This document shows positions 46,208 to 58,274 of a stretch of DNA of 64,000 nt, one piece after another. Position 1 is the stretch's first letter. Every line of letters starts with the position of its first letter. This DNA is from Perilla frutescens (Eukaryota; Streptophyta; Magnoliopsida; Lamiales; Lamiaceae), in contig BRKX01000014.1 in assembly GCA_026008535.1 (NCBI GenBank), positions 20,854,694-20,918,693 of the forward strand, in the 5' to 3' direction. The notes below the pieces were generated by a model. It saw only the letters and a list, made by a program, of their open reading frames with translations. It searched no databases and had not been told where the DNA came from. The position numbers and the translations under genes were made by a program.

Positions 46208-46849
46208 GTAAATAATATCCTCCTCTTGCTTTTCCTTAAATTGATGCAACAATTCATACAGTTTACTAAAAAAAAAATTGGCAGATATTAGAATCACAAT
46301 TGGCATTGATGGGTCATTATATTTGATATGAATAGTTCTATAAAATTCTTTATTGTGCATCGTGTGTTACAGGAACCTATTTTATATACATCGAATTATC
46401 TCATGATATTGTTGTTTTGTGATTTTACTGATATGGTGTATGCAATTGTGTATAGTGCTTTAGGTTAATATATCTCGTAACTGTTTTATGATTTTAAGAC
46501 CTTGTAATTAATTACTTATCTTTTGACATGTTGCAGGTTATTGTGAGCTTATCATCTCTCCTTTATTTCTTCAATATATCATTGGAGCTAGTTAATGGAA
46601 CTAGTAAGATCTTTGTAATAGAACTTTGAATTTGTTTAGCAGTTTTTTTAACAAGCAATAAATACATTTCTTTGCAATGAATTTTATATATTTAATAAGA
46701 TCTTGTATTTTAGATGAGATTTTGTATTTTGAATGAGATTTTGCATTTTGGATGATTATCATTTCTATAAAATATTTTTTAGTTCGGGATTATACATGCT
46801 AGACAACAATTTATCAAGGAATGGATTTAAAAGCAAAATAATAAGAAAA

Positions 46850-47335
46850 ATAAAAATATACCACGGTTTTAATGGTAAATTGTGGTAAATTTTACCATGA
46901 TGTTTTATGAAAACCATAGTAATTTTACCACGATTATACTTAAACCGTGGTAATTTTACCATGATTTTTTAAGAAAACTGTGGTAATTTTACCACGATTT
47001 TAATAAATCCGTGGTAAACTTACCACGGTTATACTTAAACCGTGGTAAAATTACCACGGTTTTTTGTAATTATTGTAAATTTACCACGGTTTTTCATAAA
47101 TTTACCACAGTTTTTAAAAAATCGTGGTAAAATTATCACGGTAAAAACCGTGGTGTATGAGCGTTTTAACCGTCATAAATTAACCATGGTTTTTTAAAAA
47201 ATCATGGCAAAATTACCACGGGTATTACCCGTGGTGTATGAGCGTGTAAATTTACAACGTCTGCCTAGACCACGGTTGTGATTTCTCATACACCACGGGT
47301 AATACCCTTGGTCTATGCTGTTTTTTCTTGTAGTG
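46850..47335. repeat. Right subterminal repeat array of the CACTA element
   Basis: A dense array of ACCACGG / CCGTGG units in both orientations, spaced 15-40 bp (46861 to 47290), ending in the TTTTTTCTTGTAGTG terminus. Such arrays bind the element-encoded protein in En/Spm-type elements. Confidence 0.75.
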
Positions 47336-47338
47336 CAA

Positions 47339-48350
47339 TCTCACATGTATTCTTTTTCCACAGGCATGACATAACGGTTTCTTCTTTTCTGCCACGTGAC
47401 TGCAATCTCATCAGTCTTATTTGGTTCACCTAAACTATTCTCTTTTAACTCATTTCCCTCATGCTTATATTTTCTTCACCGGTTCGCATGCACCTTCAAA
47501 GTTTAGACTGAATTGAAGATTCGTGATCTTGAGCCTTTCTCTGAATTTTCTCTGCTTCAAATAAATCATTAGCCACTGGTACAACCATAGAATGTAGGCA
47601 TTTCAATGAGATGCCATAATTCTCCCATTAAATGAAAATATTCTTTGAGAAGTTGGAGTATTCAATCTTGAGCGTCTGGGTCCTTGGATTTACTTTCACT
47701 TGTTTCTTAAACATTTTCTCCGTTAGTGTGCATATTCATCTCACTAAATAACGATCCGAGAGATTGTAGCTTCTAGTATTTCTTTAGCTTCTAACCATTT
47801 GTTCATCATTCGCGAACATGCATCGCTAAGCAGTGCTTAGGATTTTGTCTATACGGCTTGGACTCATGATCTGTCGAGATGTTCTATTAGCAAACCTACA
47901 GTTCACAAAAAGTTACATAGGGTTTTCCTGTTGTTCTCGTTCTCTATCGTTAAACCCATAACTAATGTTCTAAATTCATCTTAACGTTCATACTAATAGG
48001 TAAGAACTTAAAAGCATACTATCCATTTATGGGTTCATCTATGTGAATGTTCTCATGGAGATATACACATGCTCATTATATCTTTCGAAATAAATTTATT
48101 TCGTAAATATTTCTTCCCTTTTAAATATATATATAGGAACAAATATATCTTTATACTTGTCAAGTTTCTCATCTCGAGCTTTTCAAAAATTAATAAATAA
48201 ATATAATATTATACATGTGATGTCGAGGCATGAAGTTGACGCCAGACAATGATTCTAATAAAATATTACACGTAATTGAGAACATTTTAATAATATTTCA
48301 AAAATGACCCCGCAAGCCTACAGAGTCGTAGACCCGCTCTGATACCATAC
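47339..48350 (-). other. Remnant internal region of retroelement G (gag side)
   Basis: On the minus strand, downstream of the primer site TGGTATCAGAGC (48336-48347), worn gag-like sequence includes EYFHLMGELWHLIEMPTFYG near 47600. A possible knuckle start, CHACGKRIH, lies next to the CACTA insertion at about 47345-47372. Numerous stops. Lineage uncertain. Confidence 0.5.
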
Positions 48351-49800
48351 TGTAATGCCCCAATTCCGGAAATTTGAGGCGCTAACACAAGATTAAATAA
48401 ATTCTCTAATTTCATAATCATTTCACCTTTAAAAGAAAATATTTTTGTGGTAATTTTGTAAATATAAAATCAACCAATTATTATTTGGAAAGACTTTTCC
48501 AACATCCTATCGTAAAATATTTCATAAATGACTAATCAATGTTGAAAGTCAACTATTTGAATGAAGTCCAAAATAATGGTGGGACATGTAAGATTTTAAT
48601 ATTCTTAATTATTTAAAACATTCAGCGGAAGCATAACACGATAAAATATTGACCGAAGTCAACATTCAACATTCAAAATACAATTTTCGACATAGTTAAA
48701 TATTTGGAAAACCCATATGTCCATGTCAGCTGCCTGCATCTTCTCGTACCTAAAAAACATTTTAGAGAACGTAGCTTGAGTACCAGAAAACACTCACTGG
48801 GCTTGTTGTGTTCGTCCAAACACATACAAAGATTTATCATATCAAAATTCAATAAACTAATATTTAAAATCATGTGTCTGCGCTTAAAAATATTTATTCA
48901 AAATCCGATAAATCAATATTCATTTAAATGTCCATGCGCTTAAGAATAGTTATTCAAAAATGAACAATTCAATATATTAATCTCATGTCAATGCGCTAAT
49001 TAAGAATATTTATTCAAAAGCCGATGCCCTCAAATAACCATGCGTGGATACGGACCATATGTGATCACATACTATGTTTTAACATAATTGACCATGCCAG
49101 AATTCATCAAGCAGGTCAAATCATATCCACGATGAGCGAAAACAGTTGTAAATCATTTATGGAAGAAAACATTGTAAAAACAAAGGTTTTAGTTAGCAAA
49201 ACCCACTTATAAAATGAACAACTTTGATAAAAAAAAAATATCATGAATTTAGGCTATAGTTTTGGGTGAAAAAGTGGTGATGGAAGACGACAGTCGGCGG
49301 AGGGGATGAGGTGAAGAAGAAAAAATGTTGGTGTTCCAATTTCTCAATTATATTTCTCTCAATTAAACAATACCAAAACCGTCTATTTATGTAATGACAC
49401 ATGTGTACATATGTGTAACCAACATAGAAATGCTTGGTGGAAGGTGTTGGTTGATCAAGATCTTATTTTGGCTGACAAAATGGCCTATGATCTTAAATCA
49501 GAATATAATGTTGGGATTATATATAAAATTGGGTTAAAATGTTTTAATGAGCTAAATATCGGTAAAGGATCAAATGAACTTAGATTTGGATGATTTTTGT
49601 ATCAAAATAATTCTCTTGACGTCTTTTTTTGTAATACAAGCCTAAATTTCCATTTGGATGCTCTAATAAAATCGAGTTCTATCATTCGAGACATAAGTTA
49701 ATAAACCTTGAATATAAGATATAACGACCCTATTTTCTATTTTTCTATGCACTATTAAACTTATAAAATTTCTAATATAATAAATATCCGGGGTGTTACA
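48351..49800 (-). repeat. LTR of retroelement G (1450 bp)
   Basis: Plus strand starts TGTAATGCCCC and ends GGGGTGTTACA, an imperfect terminal inverted repeat of LTR type. The inverted primer-binding site sits 3 bp to its left, so this is the 5' LTR of a minus-oriented element. AGTGG (49801-49805) should be one TSD copy. No second LTR in the window. Confidence 0.8.
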
Positions 49801-49805
49801 AGTGG

Positions 49806-50701
49806 GCTGTCATATTAGCAGTTCGACGAGCCCAACTATATATAACTTGTTCAAAATGTAGCGCCTCCACTCGAATAGATTGGTCTAATAATTCATTGTT
49901 ATGGTTAAATTATTTCAAAATTTAATTTTATAAATTTTAATTCATTTTTTTGTTGATAAATATTGACTATTATTATTTATGTTATAATTAATTTTTATTT
50001 TATAGTAAATATTGTCAAAATAATAAATTTAATAGTGAAATACAGAATGAAACACCAAGAAGTTGAGCAAGAAATTTGAACCGCCGTTTAATACACAATT
50101 TTACTTTTAATTTCAATCAACTGTAATTCGTCTCCCTCTAGAAAAAGTTTGCTTGAATTTGAAGACGTATTTTCCAATTTATTCCGACAAACTAATTGAT
50201 AATTTATTTAGGCGATGGAATAAATTTTGTCTTGTAGTTTTTTTATCGCTAATTATGTTTTTCAAAGAGTTCTCCACTGCATGATACCCTAATAATCAAT
50301 TTTTGTTTCTCTTGTTTCATTAGATCCTATATACGTGCAGTCTGGAGATTAGTTACTATATATGCTTCCTGCAACTAGTTTTGAGTAATGTGCTCAACTT
50401 GAAATTAAATAATGCAGATAATAAGGATTCATCAAATAATATCTAATTAACAAGTCGTAGCTTATTTGAGTCTAATAAAAGCATATAACAAATTAAAATC
50501 ATTCATCATCTAAAAAAGAATACATTATATATTCTTAGAAAGTATTATATATATACATGTTTGTATAATATTCGTACTAAAATCTATGGGGTATTTTTTT
50601 TCTAACAATTTAAATTAGATAATTTTGTATATTTAATCCTAAGTGAAAGTATAATCTATATATTTAAGTCATATATATTAATATGCATATATTTCATGAG
50701 C

Positions 50702-50734
<33 letters not shown>

Positions 50735-52440
50735 ATATATATAATTGCAGTAATTGCAGTAACCTACTAACATTAGTAGTTTCGAACACCGTATATATGA
50801 TACCATCTCAGAGACCTAGCTATTTATATGGTGATCTTCCTCTAATATATAGCCTATATATGAAGTAGATAAATCTTCAGATGGAAAATTGAAAGAAGCA
50901 AAATATATATTCATTAACTATAGATTTCATTATTTTATGAAAAATTGATTTGATGAATGCTTCCAATTCCACTTATTGTGTCCAAGTAAAACAAAGGGAG
51001 CAGCGTATTTAATTATTGTTGTTTGTTTTATAAACTTGTGGACCTTTTGAAAAAAAATTAAATATACACCTATCGATATATCTGTAAGTCCCACTAGAGA
51101 AAAATTTCATGAAGATGATGGATGATCGGTACTAGGAGTTAAATTAATACTACTGGTAGCTTCAACTTTAGTCAACTTTACGTGATTAAACAAATTCGAA
51201 ATCTGCATTATGGCCAGAAAACATGACTGGATATGTGGGCCTGATCTTGTTGATTAACTAATAAAAATATATATATATATATAATAAATTAAAGGGTGAT
51301 TCGATCTTATTCAAATTATAAAATGTTGTCTTCCTATTTGTTTGCTGAGAAAAATATTAGTTGAACAGTTGGAATTCTTACACATCCTGTCTCTTGGTTC
51401 CTCAGAGTCCCCAAAAGCTCCAAAACCAATCACCCCTATAATATTCTCCGGCTTAACTGGATTTCATCTCTGCAGCCTATACAACAGCCTATTACATCTG
51501 GTTTTTTTTTTTTTTTTTTTTCAATCAAAATTCATCAAGATAAGCTTCTAAATTTCTGATTTCCTATGTTGGATGATCCTCTGTCTGAGATGTTGATCAT
51601 CACTTAATTTATTTCATTATTATTGTCTGAACAACAACCCATTCCCAAGAAATTATATGTATCTTCGAATTGTCTTTCTATTTTTGTCATTTCTTTCCCC
51701 GGCTTCAAAGACTATAGCTAGTACTAGTAGTATCAACTATCAAGAAGGCGGTGTTGTTGCTTCTAGCTTATTTCACGAATTAATTAATTAATCATATTCC
51801 TTCTTCATAATCAGCCAAAAACGTACATATATATATAAAGCTTCAGATTTAATTTGTCCATTTTAATAGGAATAATCGCTGTTAATTAGGTTGACTCGAA
51901 TATTAATTGGTGAGGATTATATGTATATATATTATCTGTTAAAATGTTGTTTAGCTTAAGAAATTACCATGCCCAAGAGCTTAATTAAATTAAATAAGCT
52001 AGTACATTTGAAGAAAAATAAGAATATGGTGAAATGAAACTAAAACAAACAGAGAAACTAAGACAATTCATGCTGATCGATCTTTGATTCGGACAACAAT
52101 TTCTGAATTTATTTGGAATACTGATATACATTAAATAATTGAGGAGTAATTAAAGATAGTTTAAAGGCTATGAAGATTACTATAAATTAACACGAGCCCT
52201 GACTTAAGCTTTTTGATCAATATATATATCCGACTTAATTCACCTTTTGACAGCATAGTAGGTCAACTTTCTGAGTGAAGTTTATAACCAATCGTTTGTA
52301 CAAGCAATATCCAGGAAATTAAATATTTTTGAGAAAAAAAAAAAAAAAAACAGACCTTTAAGCAGCTGATCTAACTCAATGAAATTCTTGATTTTGCAAA
52401 ACAATAGCGTTGATGAATAATGAAGACTCTTTCTCCTCCC
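49806..52440. other. Intergenic, AT-rich, no gene recognised
   Basis: Lower-copy sequence to the 3' side of the MIF gene. Holds a (TA)n run at about 50702-50742, a T-run at 51501-51521 and an A-run at 52336-52353. Short frames here look random. Confidence 0.5.
50702..50742. repeat. (TA)n microsatellite
   Basis: About 20 TA units with one interruption near 50721. Confidence 0.85.
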
Positions 52441-52719
52441 TCAAGAAGGAGAGGAACTGTCGCTGACGACTTCGCTGTCGACCTCCCGGCGGTGGAAATT
52501 CCTGTGGCAGCCACAAGCGGCGCAGCTGAGGGCCGCCGCAGTCCCTTCTGCGCCACCGGCCATGAACTCCCGGCAGCCGTCCACCGCATATCCGCCGATA
52601 TTTGCTGCATGGTTCTTCTGGCATTCGCCGTACCTCACCGTTCGAACAACCTGATTGCTTGAGCTTCGATGATACGTTTCTTTTCTTATCACAACTTGCC
52701 TTTTCTTCATTCTTCTCAA
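52441..52719 (-). CDS. MIF2: MINI ZINC FINGER protein (ZF-HD domain only), 92 aa
   Basis: A single-exon gene for a small plant regulator that carries the zinc-finger part of ZF-HD homeodomain factors without the homeodomain. MIF proteins dimerise with ZF-HD factors and block their DNA binding or nuclear function. They affect hormone responses and, in some species, floral meristem termination. Residues 24-78 form the domain: VRTVRYGECQKNHAAN, then GGYAVDGCREFM, then CAACGCHRNFHRR. Zinc ligand candidates C33, H37, C49, C66, C69, C71, H72 and H76 are all present. The basic start (KKRQVVIRK) and the length fit the family, usually about 80-100 aa. Met1 is used because it opens the frame; Met4 is an alternative. 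The frame is intact and GC-richer than its surroundings. The exact paralogue (MIF1, 2 or 3) is a guess. Confidence 0.95.
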   Translation of the reverse strand: MRRMKKRQVVIRKETYHRSSSNQVVRTVRYGECQKNHAANIGGYAVDGCREFMAGGAEGTAAALSCAACGCHRNFHRREVDSEVVSDSSSPS

Positions 52720-52922
52720 TTCCTACAACCCTAATTCGATCGTGGCCTATTTCTTTCTACTATATAAATGTGTCTACTTCAAAATGCTTTTCTCTATATG
52801 ATGAAATTCAAGAACATTTCTTGTCAAAAATGGAATCAAGGAAGAGGTTGAAGATAAAGGTAAAAAGCCAAAAATACTAATTTGAAGTGAGAGCACCTTA
52901 ACCTAACCCTAGCAATAGGGTA

Positions 52923-52930
52923 TATTTATA
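52923..52930 (-). promoter_or_regulatory. Candidate TATA box of the MIF gene
   Basis: TATAAATA on the minus strand, 204 bp upstream of the MIF ATG. Transcription from about 52893 would give a 5' UTR near 175 nt. ATTGG (inverted CCAAT) motifs lie just upstream at about 52934-52945. Confidence 0.5.
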
Positions 52931-53338
52931 TCGCCAATATCCAATTTTTCCCACTTTGAAAAGTAAAAGTTGGGGCAGTTGCCATTTTTAAATTATTACT
53001 TTAGATATATACCCTCTCATAATGTCAGTTTATCAAAGATTCTCCCCATTAATATGAGAAATTTCAGAGCAACCGGTATCCACTAAGAAAAGGCCAGTAC
53101 ATACAGAGTGGCATTTCCATTTTTGTTTTCAGCTTCAATTCCCTCTAGCAAAACCATATCTAATTAATTTTATGAAATTTATAAATTTTTTTAATTATCA
53201 AGGGTACCAAGTCCAAGGGATGGACATATATAGTTCATTTTCCAAACATTTTTTTTTTTTAGGAATAAACTTCACCATCTATATGTTGAAGTCGGGTACA
53301 TGTTGAGTCTTTTAACTTATATATATTTACTAATATAA
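52931..53338. other. Upstream region of MIF, no gene
   Basis: AT-rich. Short promoter space between the MIF gene and the Mutator-like element. No open frame recognised. Confidence 0.5.
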
Positions 53339-53348
53339 TATATAAAAG
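53339..53348. repeat. Target site duplication of Mutator-like element 1 (left)
   Basis: TATATAAAAG, repeated exactly at 54616-54625. A 10-bp duplication is within the Mutator superfamily range (usually 9, 8-11 seen). Confidence 0.88.
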
Positions 53349-54615
53349 GGGATAAGGTCCAAATTGGCCACTAAACTTATTTGGGGGGCTCAATTGGGTC
53401 ATTACAATTTTTTTGGGCTCAATTGGGCCACCGCGTGACGTAACCCGTTAGGGCTCCGTTAAGTATTGTCAAAACGACGTCGTTTTGATCGTTTTTTACT
53501 CGACCCAATACCCCGACCCACTCTCAATCCAAAAACCCGACCCAAGCTTCAAAAATCAATTTCCTTTTCATTTTCTTTTAATTTTCTGTTTTTTTCTTTA
53601 ATTTTTCTTTTATTTTATTTTATGTTCTTAGTCCGTTCTTTGTCTAAAATCCAGCCTCCAACCATGATTTGGGTCTGAGTCCAAAAATCTTTTGTTATGG
53701 GGCGTAAAAAACCAAATTCTGGGACAACAATTTGCAAAAACAGCAAGAAAAAAAAATCTCAGAAGAAATTAGCCAAAATTGCCTTAAAAAAAACCCAGTA
53801 AGAAATTTGCTAAAAATTGCCTTCAAATCTAGACAACAATCTGCAAAACAACAAGAAAAAAATTCAGTTTCATCTCCCAGATCTATTGCCAAAAAATCAA
53901 AAATTCAATCACAAAAAAATTCAACTCCCAGTTCCAAGATTTTCCAGAAAATCTGGCGATAGCTTGAGTTTTATTTCCCCCAATTCCAAGATCCAAAAAT
54001 TCCACAAACCCCCAAATCATTCAAACTCTCCGCCATGGACCACCACCTCCGCCACACCACGACCTCACAAATCCTCCGACAAACTCATCACTCTCTCATC
54101 GACAATGATCCTTCCTTAAAATCTATCCTCTCCCATCTCGATTTCTCCACCTCCTCCCACCACCACGTTCATCGCCACCTGACATTCCATCACCGCCGTG
54201 CCTTTCTCTACCTCTCGCGGGTTGGAACTCTCGACGACGACTTCTTCTCTGGGGATTCCAATTTCAATCGCTCTCTCTTTCATCCCTCCTCTAGAAAGGA
54301 CACAAAAAGAACAGAAAATAAGTTAAAAGAAAAATTAAAGGAAAAACAGAAAATGAAAAGAAAATAGAAAGGAAAATGAATTTGAAGCTTGGGTCGAATT
54401 TTTGGATTGAGAGTGGGTCGGGGTATTGGGTCGGGTAAAAAATGATCAAAACGACGTCGTTTTGACAATACTTAACGGAGCCCTAACGGGCTCCGTCACG
54501 CGGTGGCCCAATTGAGCCAATTTTAACACTGCAGTGGCCCAATTGAGCCCAAAAAAGTTGTAATGACCCAATTGAGCCCCCAAATAAGTTTAGTGACTAA
54601 TTTGGACCTTATCCC
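53349..54615. mobile_element. Mutator-like element 1 with long inverted ends (1267 bp)
   Basis: Terminal inverted repeats start GGGATAAGGTCCAAATT on both sides and extend about 290-320 bp (to about 53640 and from about 54298). The right copy has an extra 33 bp containing one more CAATTGGGCC unit. Each end contains the 16-bp palindrome AAAACGACGTCGTTTT. No transposase. The interior is gene-like, so it is a Pack-MULE candidate. Confidence 0.87.
54035..54367 (+). CDS. Gene-like frame inside Mutator-like element 1
   Basis: A GC-richer frame with an ATG in good context (CTCCGCCATGGACC) after a UTR-like leader. It encodes MDHHLRHTTTSQILRQTHHS, then LIDNDPSLKSILSHLD and later HRRAFLYLSRVGTLDDDFF. 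The frame then runs into the right inverted repeat, where it becomes Lys-rich and ends, so the natural 3' part is missing. The protein family is not recognised. The abrupt change from exon-like to repeat sequence fits a captured first exon of a host gene. Expression is unknown. Confidence 0.5.
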   Translation: MDHHLRHTTTSQILRQTHHSLIDNDPSLKSILSHLDFSTSSHHHVHRHLTFHHRRAFLYLSRVGTLDDDFFSGDSNFNRSLFHPSSRKDTKRTENKLKEKLKEKQKMKRK

Positions 54616-54625
54616 TATATAAAAG
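54616..54625. repeat. Target site duplication of Mutator-like element 1 (right)
   Basis: TATATAAAAG, an exact copy of 53339-53348. Confidence 0.88.
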
Positions 54626-55837
54626 TATAGAGTCCCATTGGTCGTACGATTCATATTGTTTGTTGGTGCACGAATATAAGGATTTTTCCCATGCCCCAAA
54701 ATTGTAGTATATCCATTAGATTAAAAGTCAATATCATAATTCGACATTAATTTCTTATCTTATATTAGTCATGTATGTTTCATATTGTATATGTAACGTG
54801 TACTAACAGTTCACGCTACTAGTGAGGATGTCTTTTCTTAACTAGTGATTAATTAAGACGGATTTTTTTTTTTCTCTTTTGAAAGACATGATCGATGTAT
54901 ATATTGTCTAAATTATTTACACTTAAGCAGTCAATGAGCACTAATTAATTATAATGATATTTTAGATCGAGGAAAAAGGATATTGGGGGACGGAGAAATT
55001 AGTAGAAGGATCGTGAGAAATGATCCCCCGACTGCCTTGAAAGGTGAAAAGATGGGGGATTTCGATGTCAATTAATTAGGCCAACTATCTAATTTTGATG
55101 GGAAAGCATTTTGCTTTGGCTGTGGTTTAAAGTGATTGATTTAGGCTCTAAAATGGCATCTAATTCCACAATTTGTGGGTCCTTAATCATATACAAAGAT
55201 GAGTAGAACATGCCCCCTTCAAATCCTGTCTTCAGCCTTCGTCTAATTTCTTCACATCCATAGTTTAAGGATACGACTTTCATTATAATTTTGCTGTCCT
55301 AACTACATCAAATATAATTTTCCAGTAAGAATATAGATAAATATTACCTGACATGGTAAATAACAGACAAAAAAAATATATTTATTATTTCCCAGTAATT
55401 TTATATACTGAAAACTTGATAGGTACTGTTCGGATCTTGGTGTTTTTAATTTGTATAAGCGTATTCTATGTATATTAACAAAAAAGTTCAATTTAGGGGA
55501 GAAAAGTATACATCAATTGATAATAGATAAAATTTAGAAAACATCTTTCTTAGTGGTTTTTAATTAGTAGTAAAATTATTTATAATAGAGGTTGAAACTG
55601 AATTATTACCGTTGGTTAATTTGAAGGCAAAATTTCGTAGTGGTCCATGAGTGAATGGATGAAAATGGAGACAAGCCAATGGGAAAAATATAATGGCAGA
55701 CAAGCATGATATAGTCGTCAAGACAAATATCAACAAGTACTAATTTGAGATAAGGAGTTCATTTATATATATACGTTCGTCGGTAGTCAACTTTGCCTAT
55801 GCATAAATGTGATATGTAATTTTGAATGACTAATTTG

Positions 55838-55872
<35 letters not shown>

Positions 55873-56595
55873 GCAGCCCACTTCCATTTTACCCTATAGC
55901 TACCTCTTACAATACCGTTTAAAATCCCATCTAAGAACTTTTTTTTTAATTAGGAATGGAGAGATAACGTCAGGGATTAAGCCTGAGACCTATTATATAT
56001 CTATATATATAAATTTTGATTGAAGTAAGAAATATTTATTGATGTGAAAAATGAGAACATTGCTTATCTTATTTAAATTATTTTTTAAACAAGGAATTCC
56101 CTAGTGCTAAAAAAAATGGGTTCAAATTTGATTTAATCCCATACTTTACAAGCGCGGCACCATTTCCTTTCTTAGAAAAACTTTCAAAAGTGGCACAAAT
56201 CAAATATAGCATTTGATGTGCACACACGGACACACACACACACAAACATACATGACATTATCTTGTTAAAAAAAATTGCCGCTCAACCAATTTGTCATGT
56301 TATATATGGTTCATTATTTGCCTTGCCATCTTTTGCCTCATTTTTCGCTAAACTACAATAAATAAACTTAACATTAAGTAGAGTTAAATACTGCATATAT
56401 ATATACATATATATATATAATATTGAATACGTATGTTAAAATATTTCCTAAGATAATTTTTTTGTTAATTATTATCACTATTTGGTTTCAAAACAATATT
56501 TTATTTGTAATTATTTTAGTATATAACTTAATTGTTTAATAATTTCACATTTTATTACTTTTTGTTAGGTCAATTACATAATTTTATGCTACATT

Positions 56596-56636
<41 letters not shown>

Positions 56637-58171
56637 GTTCAATATACCACGCGTGATTGGGTAAAAGTCGTCTTCGAGGTAAGTTAATTATTTCATTAAC
56701 TTCCTTATATTTATGCGCAAAAACTCTTGTACATAAGATGTACATAAAAAAAAAATCATCAAAACGGGTGATACTTTTAAGGACATAAGTGATACTTTTT
56801 TTAATTTTGAATGATACTTTTTAGTGTTTAGATTGATACTAATTTTAACAGTTTTTTTCTTTATTTTTTTTTTGACCGATACTTTTTAATGATACAAATG
56901 ATACTTTTAAGCTTTGAAATTTATACTTTTCAGTATTATGAATGATACTAATTTTGACAAATTTTTTGATCAATACATTGACCAAGTCTACACATTGACC
57001 GTCTGATATGTACCTAATGCACACAAGACATGCTCATATTTATGATATGATGATACAAAAATAAACGCCCAAAGCATTGAATATACAAATGTCCAATGCC
57101 GATCACGTGGACATTTGCCTTATAATATAATTCTTGAAAAGTTGGTATAGAATAATTCTATTTGCACTCCGCATTTTTATTATTCACTCACATAGCTATG
57201 TAGAATTGCTTTTCTTAAAAAAACGATACCTAAAATGACCATTTGATCCTAATTATTCTAGAAACGAGCACACATATTTATTCTCCACACTAAATATATA
57301 AATAACAAGCGACCATTTTAACCTCCATAATATGTCATCCGTTGAGAGTTCAATTCAATATGCCTTCTTTTTTTGAGGAGAAATATTTCAAACGTTAATT
57401 TAAAAATAAAAATTGATTTGATCAGCAGTGAAATAGATTTGTTACAGCAGAAATTAAATCTGATTGCGTAGTAGAGATTATGATTTTTGACATCTGATGA
57501 TACACGTACGTATGTGAAACACATCTACCTTAAGCTTGCATAATTAAGCATTTCAGGTCATTATCTTAACCATATTTCAGATCATTATCTAGGTTGACGG
57601 TGGATTACGACACTAATTCATTTCGATATAAATCGAGTCCGACCCGCTAATTCGATCGGTCCACCAATCAAATCAAATACATACGATTATAATATATTAT
57701 GGGTATATATATAGGGATGCACTATAATGAAAACCAAGTTTTATGTGTAAACTAGGGACTAATTCTAGTCATTTAATTTGTATGCATGGATGGTCTAGAT
57801 AAGTAGATTGAAGATTAGAAAAAAGGAATATTTATAAAATTTTATGTAAAATTTGAAATAAGAGGGTATTATTGGACATATGTACAAAATCTGATATGAA
57901 ATCATGTTGTAAAATATGTATCAATATACGTATATATTATTATAAAATTTCGCAACGATATCATTCAATTTGTATGAGTAATTGAAAAAATCATATCATT
58001 ACAATTTCTTCATCCTTAAAGAAATCCAATCATCGCCCAGAAAACTTGTAAACTCCTGGTCACCTCCCCCAATCGAGAGACATCCCCTCCACCGTCGTTC
58101 CACCAAGCCACCGTCCCCACCTACCTTGGAAAGAAGTTAAAGCCACTGCACCAAATGCCGCCAACAACGGA
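54626..58171. other. Intergenic, AT-rich, simple repeats
   Basis: No convincing gene. Holds (TA)n runs at about 55841-55870 and 56599-56632, a CA-rich run at 56219-56247, and a local duplication at 56767-56970. From about 58040 the composition becomes CT-rich and exon-like up to the CACTA element at 58172. Confidence 0.5.
56767..56970. repeat. Two degenerate copies of a ~105-bp GATACTTTT-rich unit
   Basis: Eight GATACTTTT-like words. Each half ends in GATACTAATTTT(A/G)ACA, which marks the two copies (about 56767-56870 and 56876-56970). Confidence 0.6.
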
Positions 58172-58274
58172 CACTACAAGAAAACTCACAAATTCCAGCG
58201 CATCGATTTTCGCTGGAATGGGCTAAATTTTCGCTGGAATCGTCAATTCCAGCGGGTATTCCAGCGCTTCTCGA

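Larger units (their letters stand above)
34647..47335. mobile_element. CACTA transposon carrying a kinase exon, split by copia D
   Basis: The left end is CACTACTAGAATTTCGC at 34647. The right end is the inverse of CACTACAAGAAAAAAC, finishing at 47335. The 3-bp duplication CAA lies at 34644-34646 and 47336-47338. Subterminal repeats GGTGGTGTATGAGCG (left, about 34743) and CCGTGGTGTATGAGCG (right, about 47150 and 47230) plus many ACCACGG units support a single element. Without copia D it is about 3.6 kb. No transposase is seen, so it is non-autonomous. Its interior holds sequence like a gene leader with introns (about 34900-36600) and a protein kinase exon (46125-46207), hence a gene-capturing element. 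Confidence 0.85.

Noticed and set aside
50683..50868. 61-codon frame with repeated Tyr-Ile
   Set aside because: A translation of the (TA)n microsatellite.
52376..52662. Other frames overlapping the MIF gene on both strands
   Set aside because: Shadows of the GC-rich MIF exon; only the 52441-52719 minus frame has the ZF-HD ligands.
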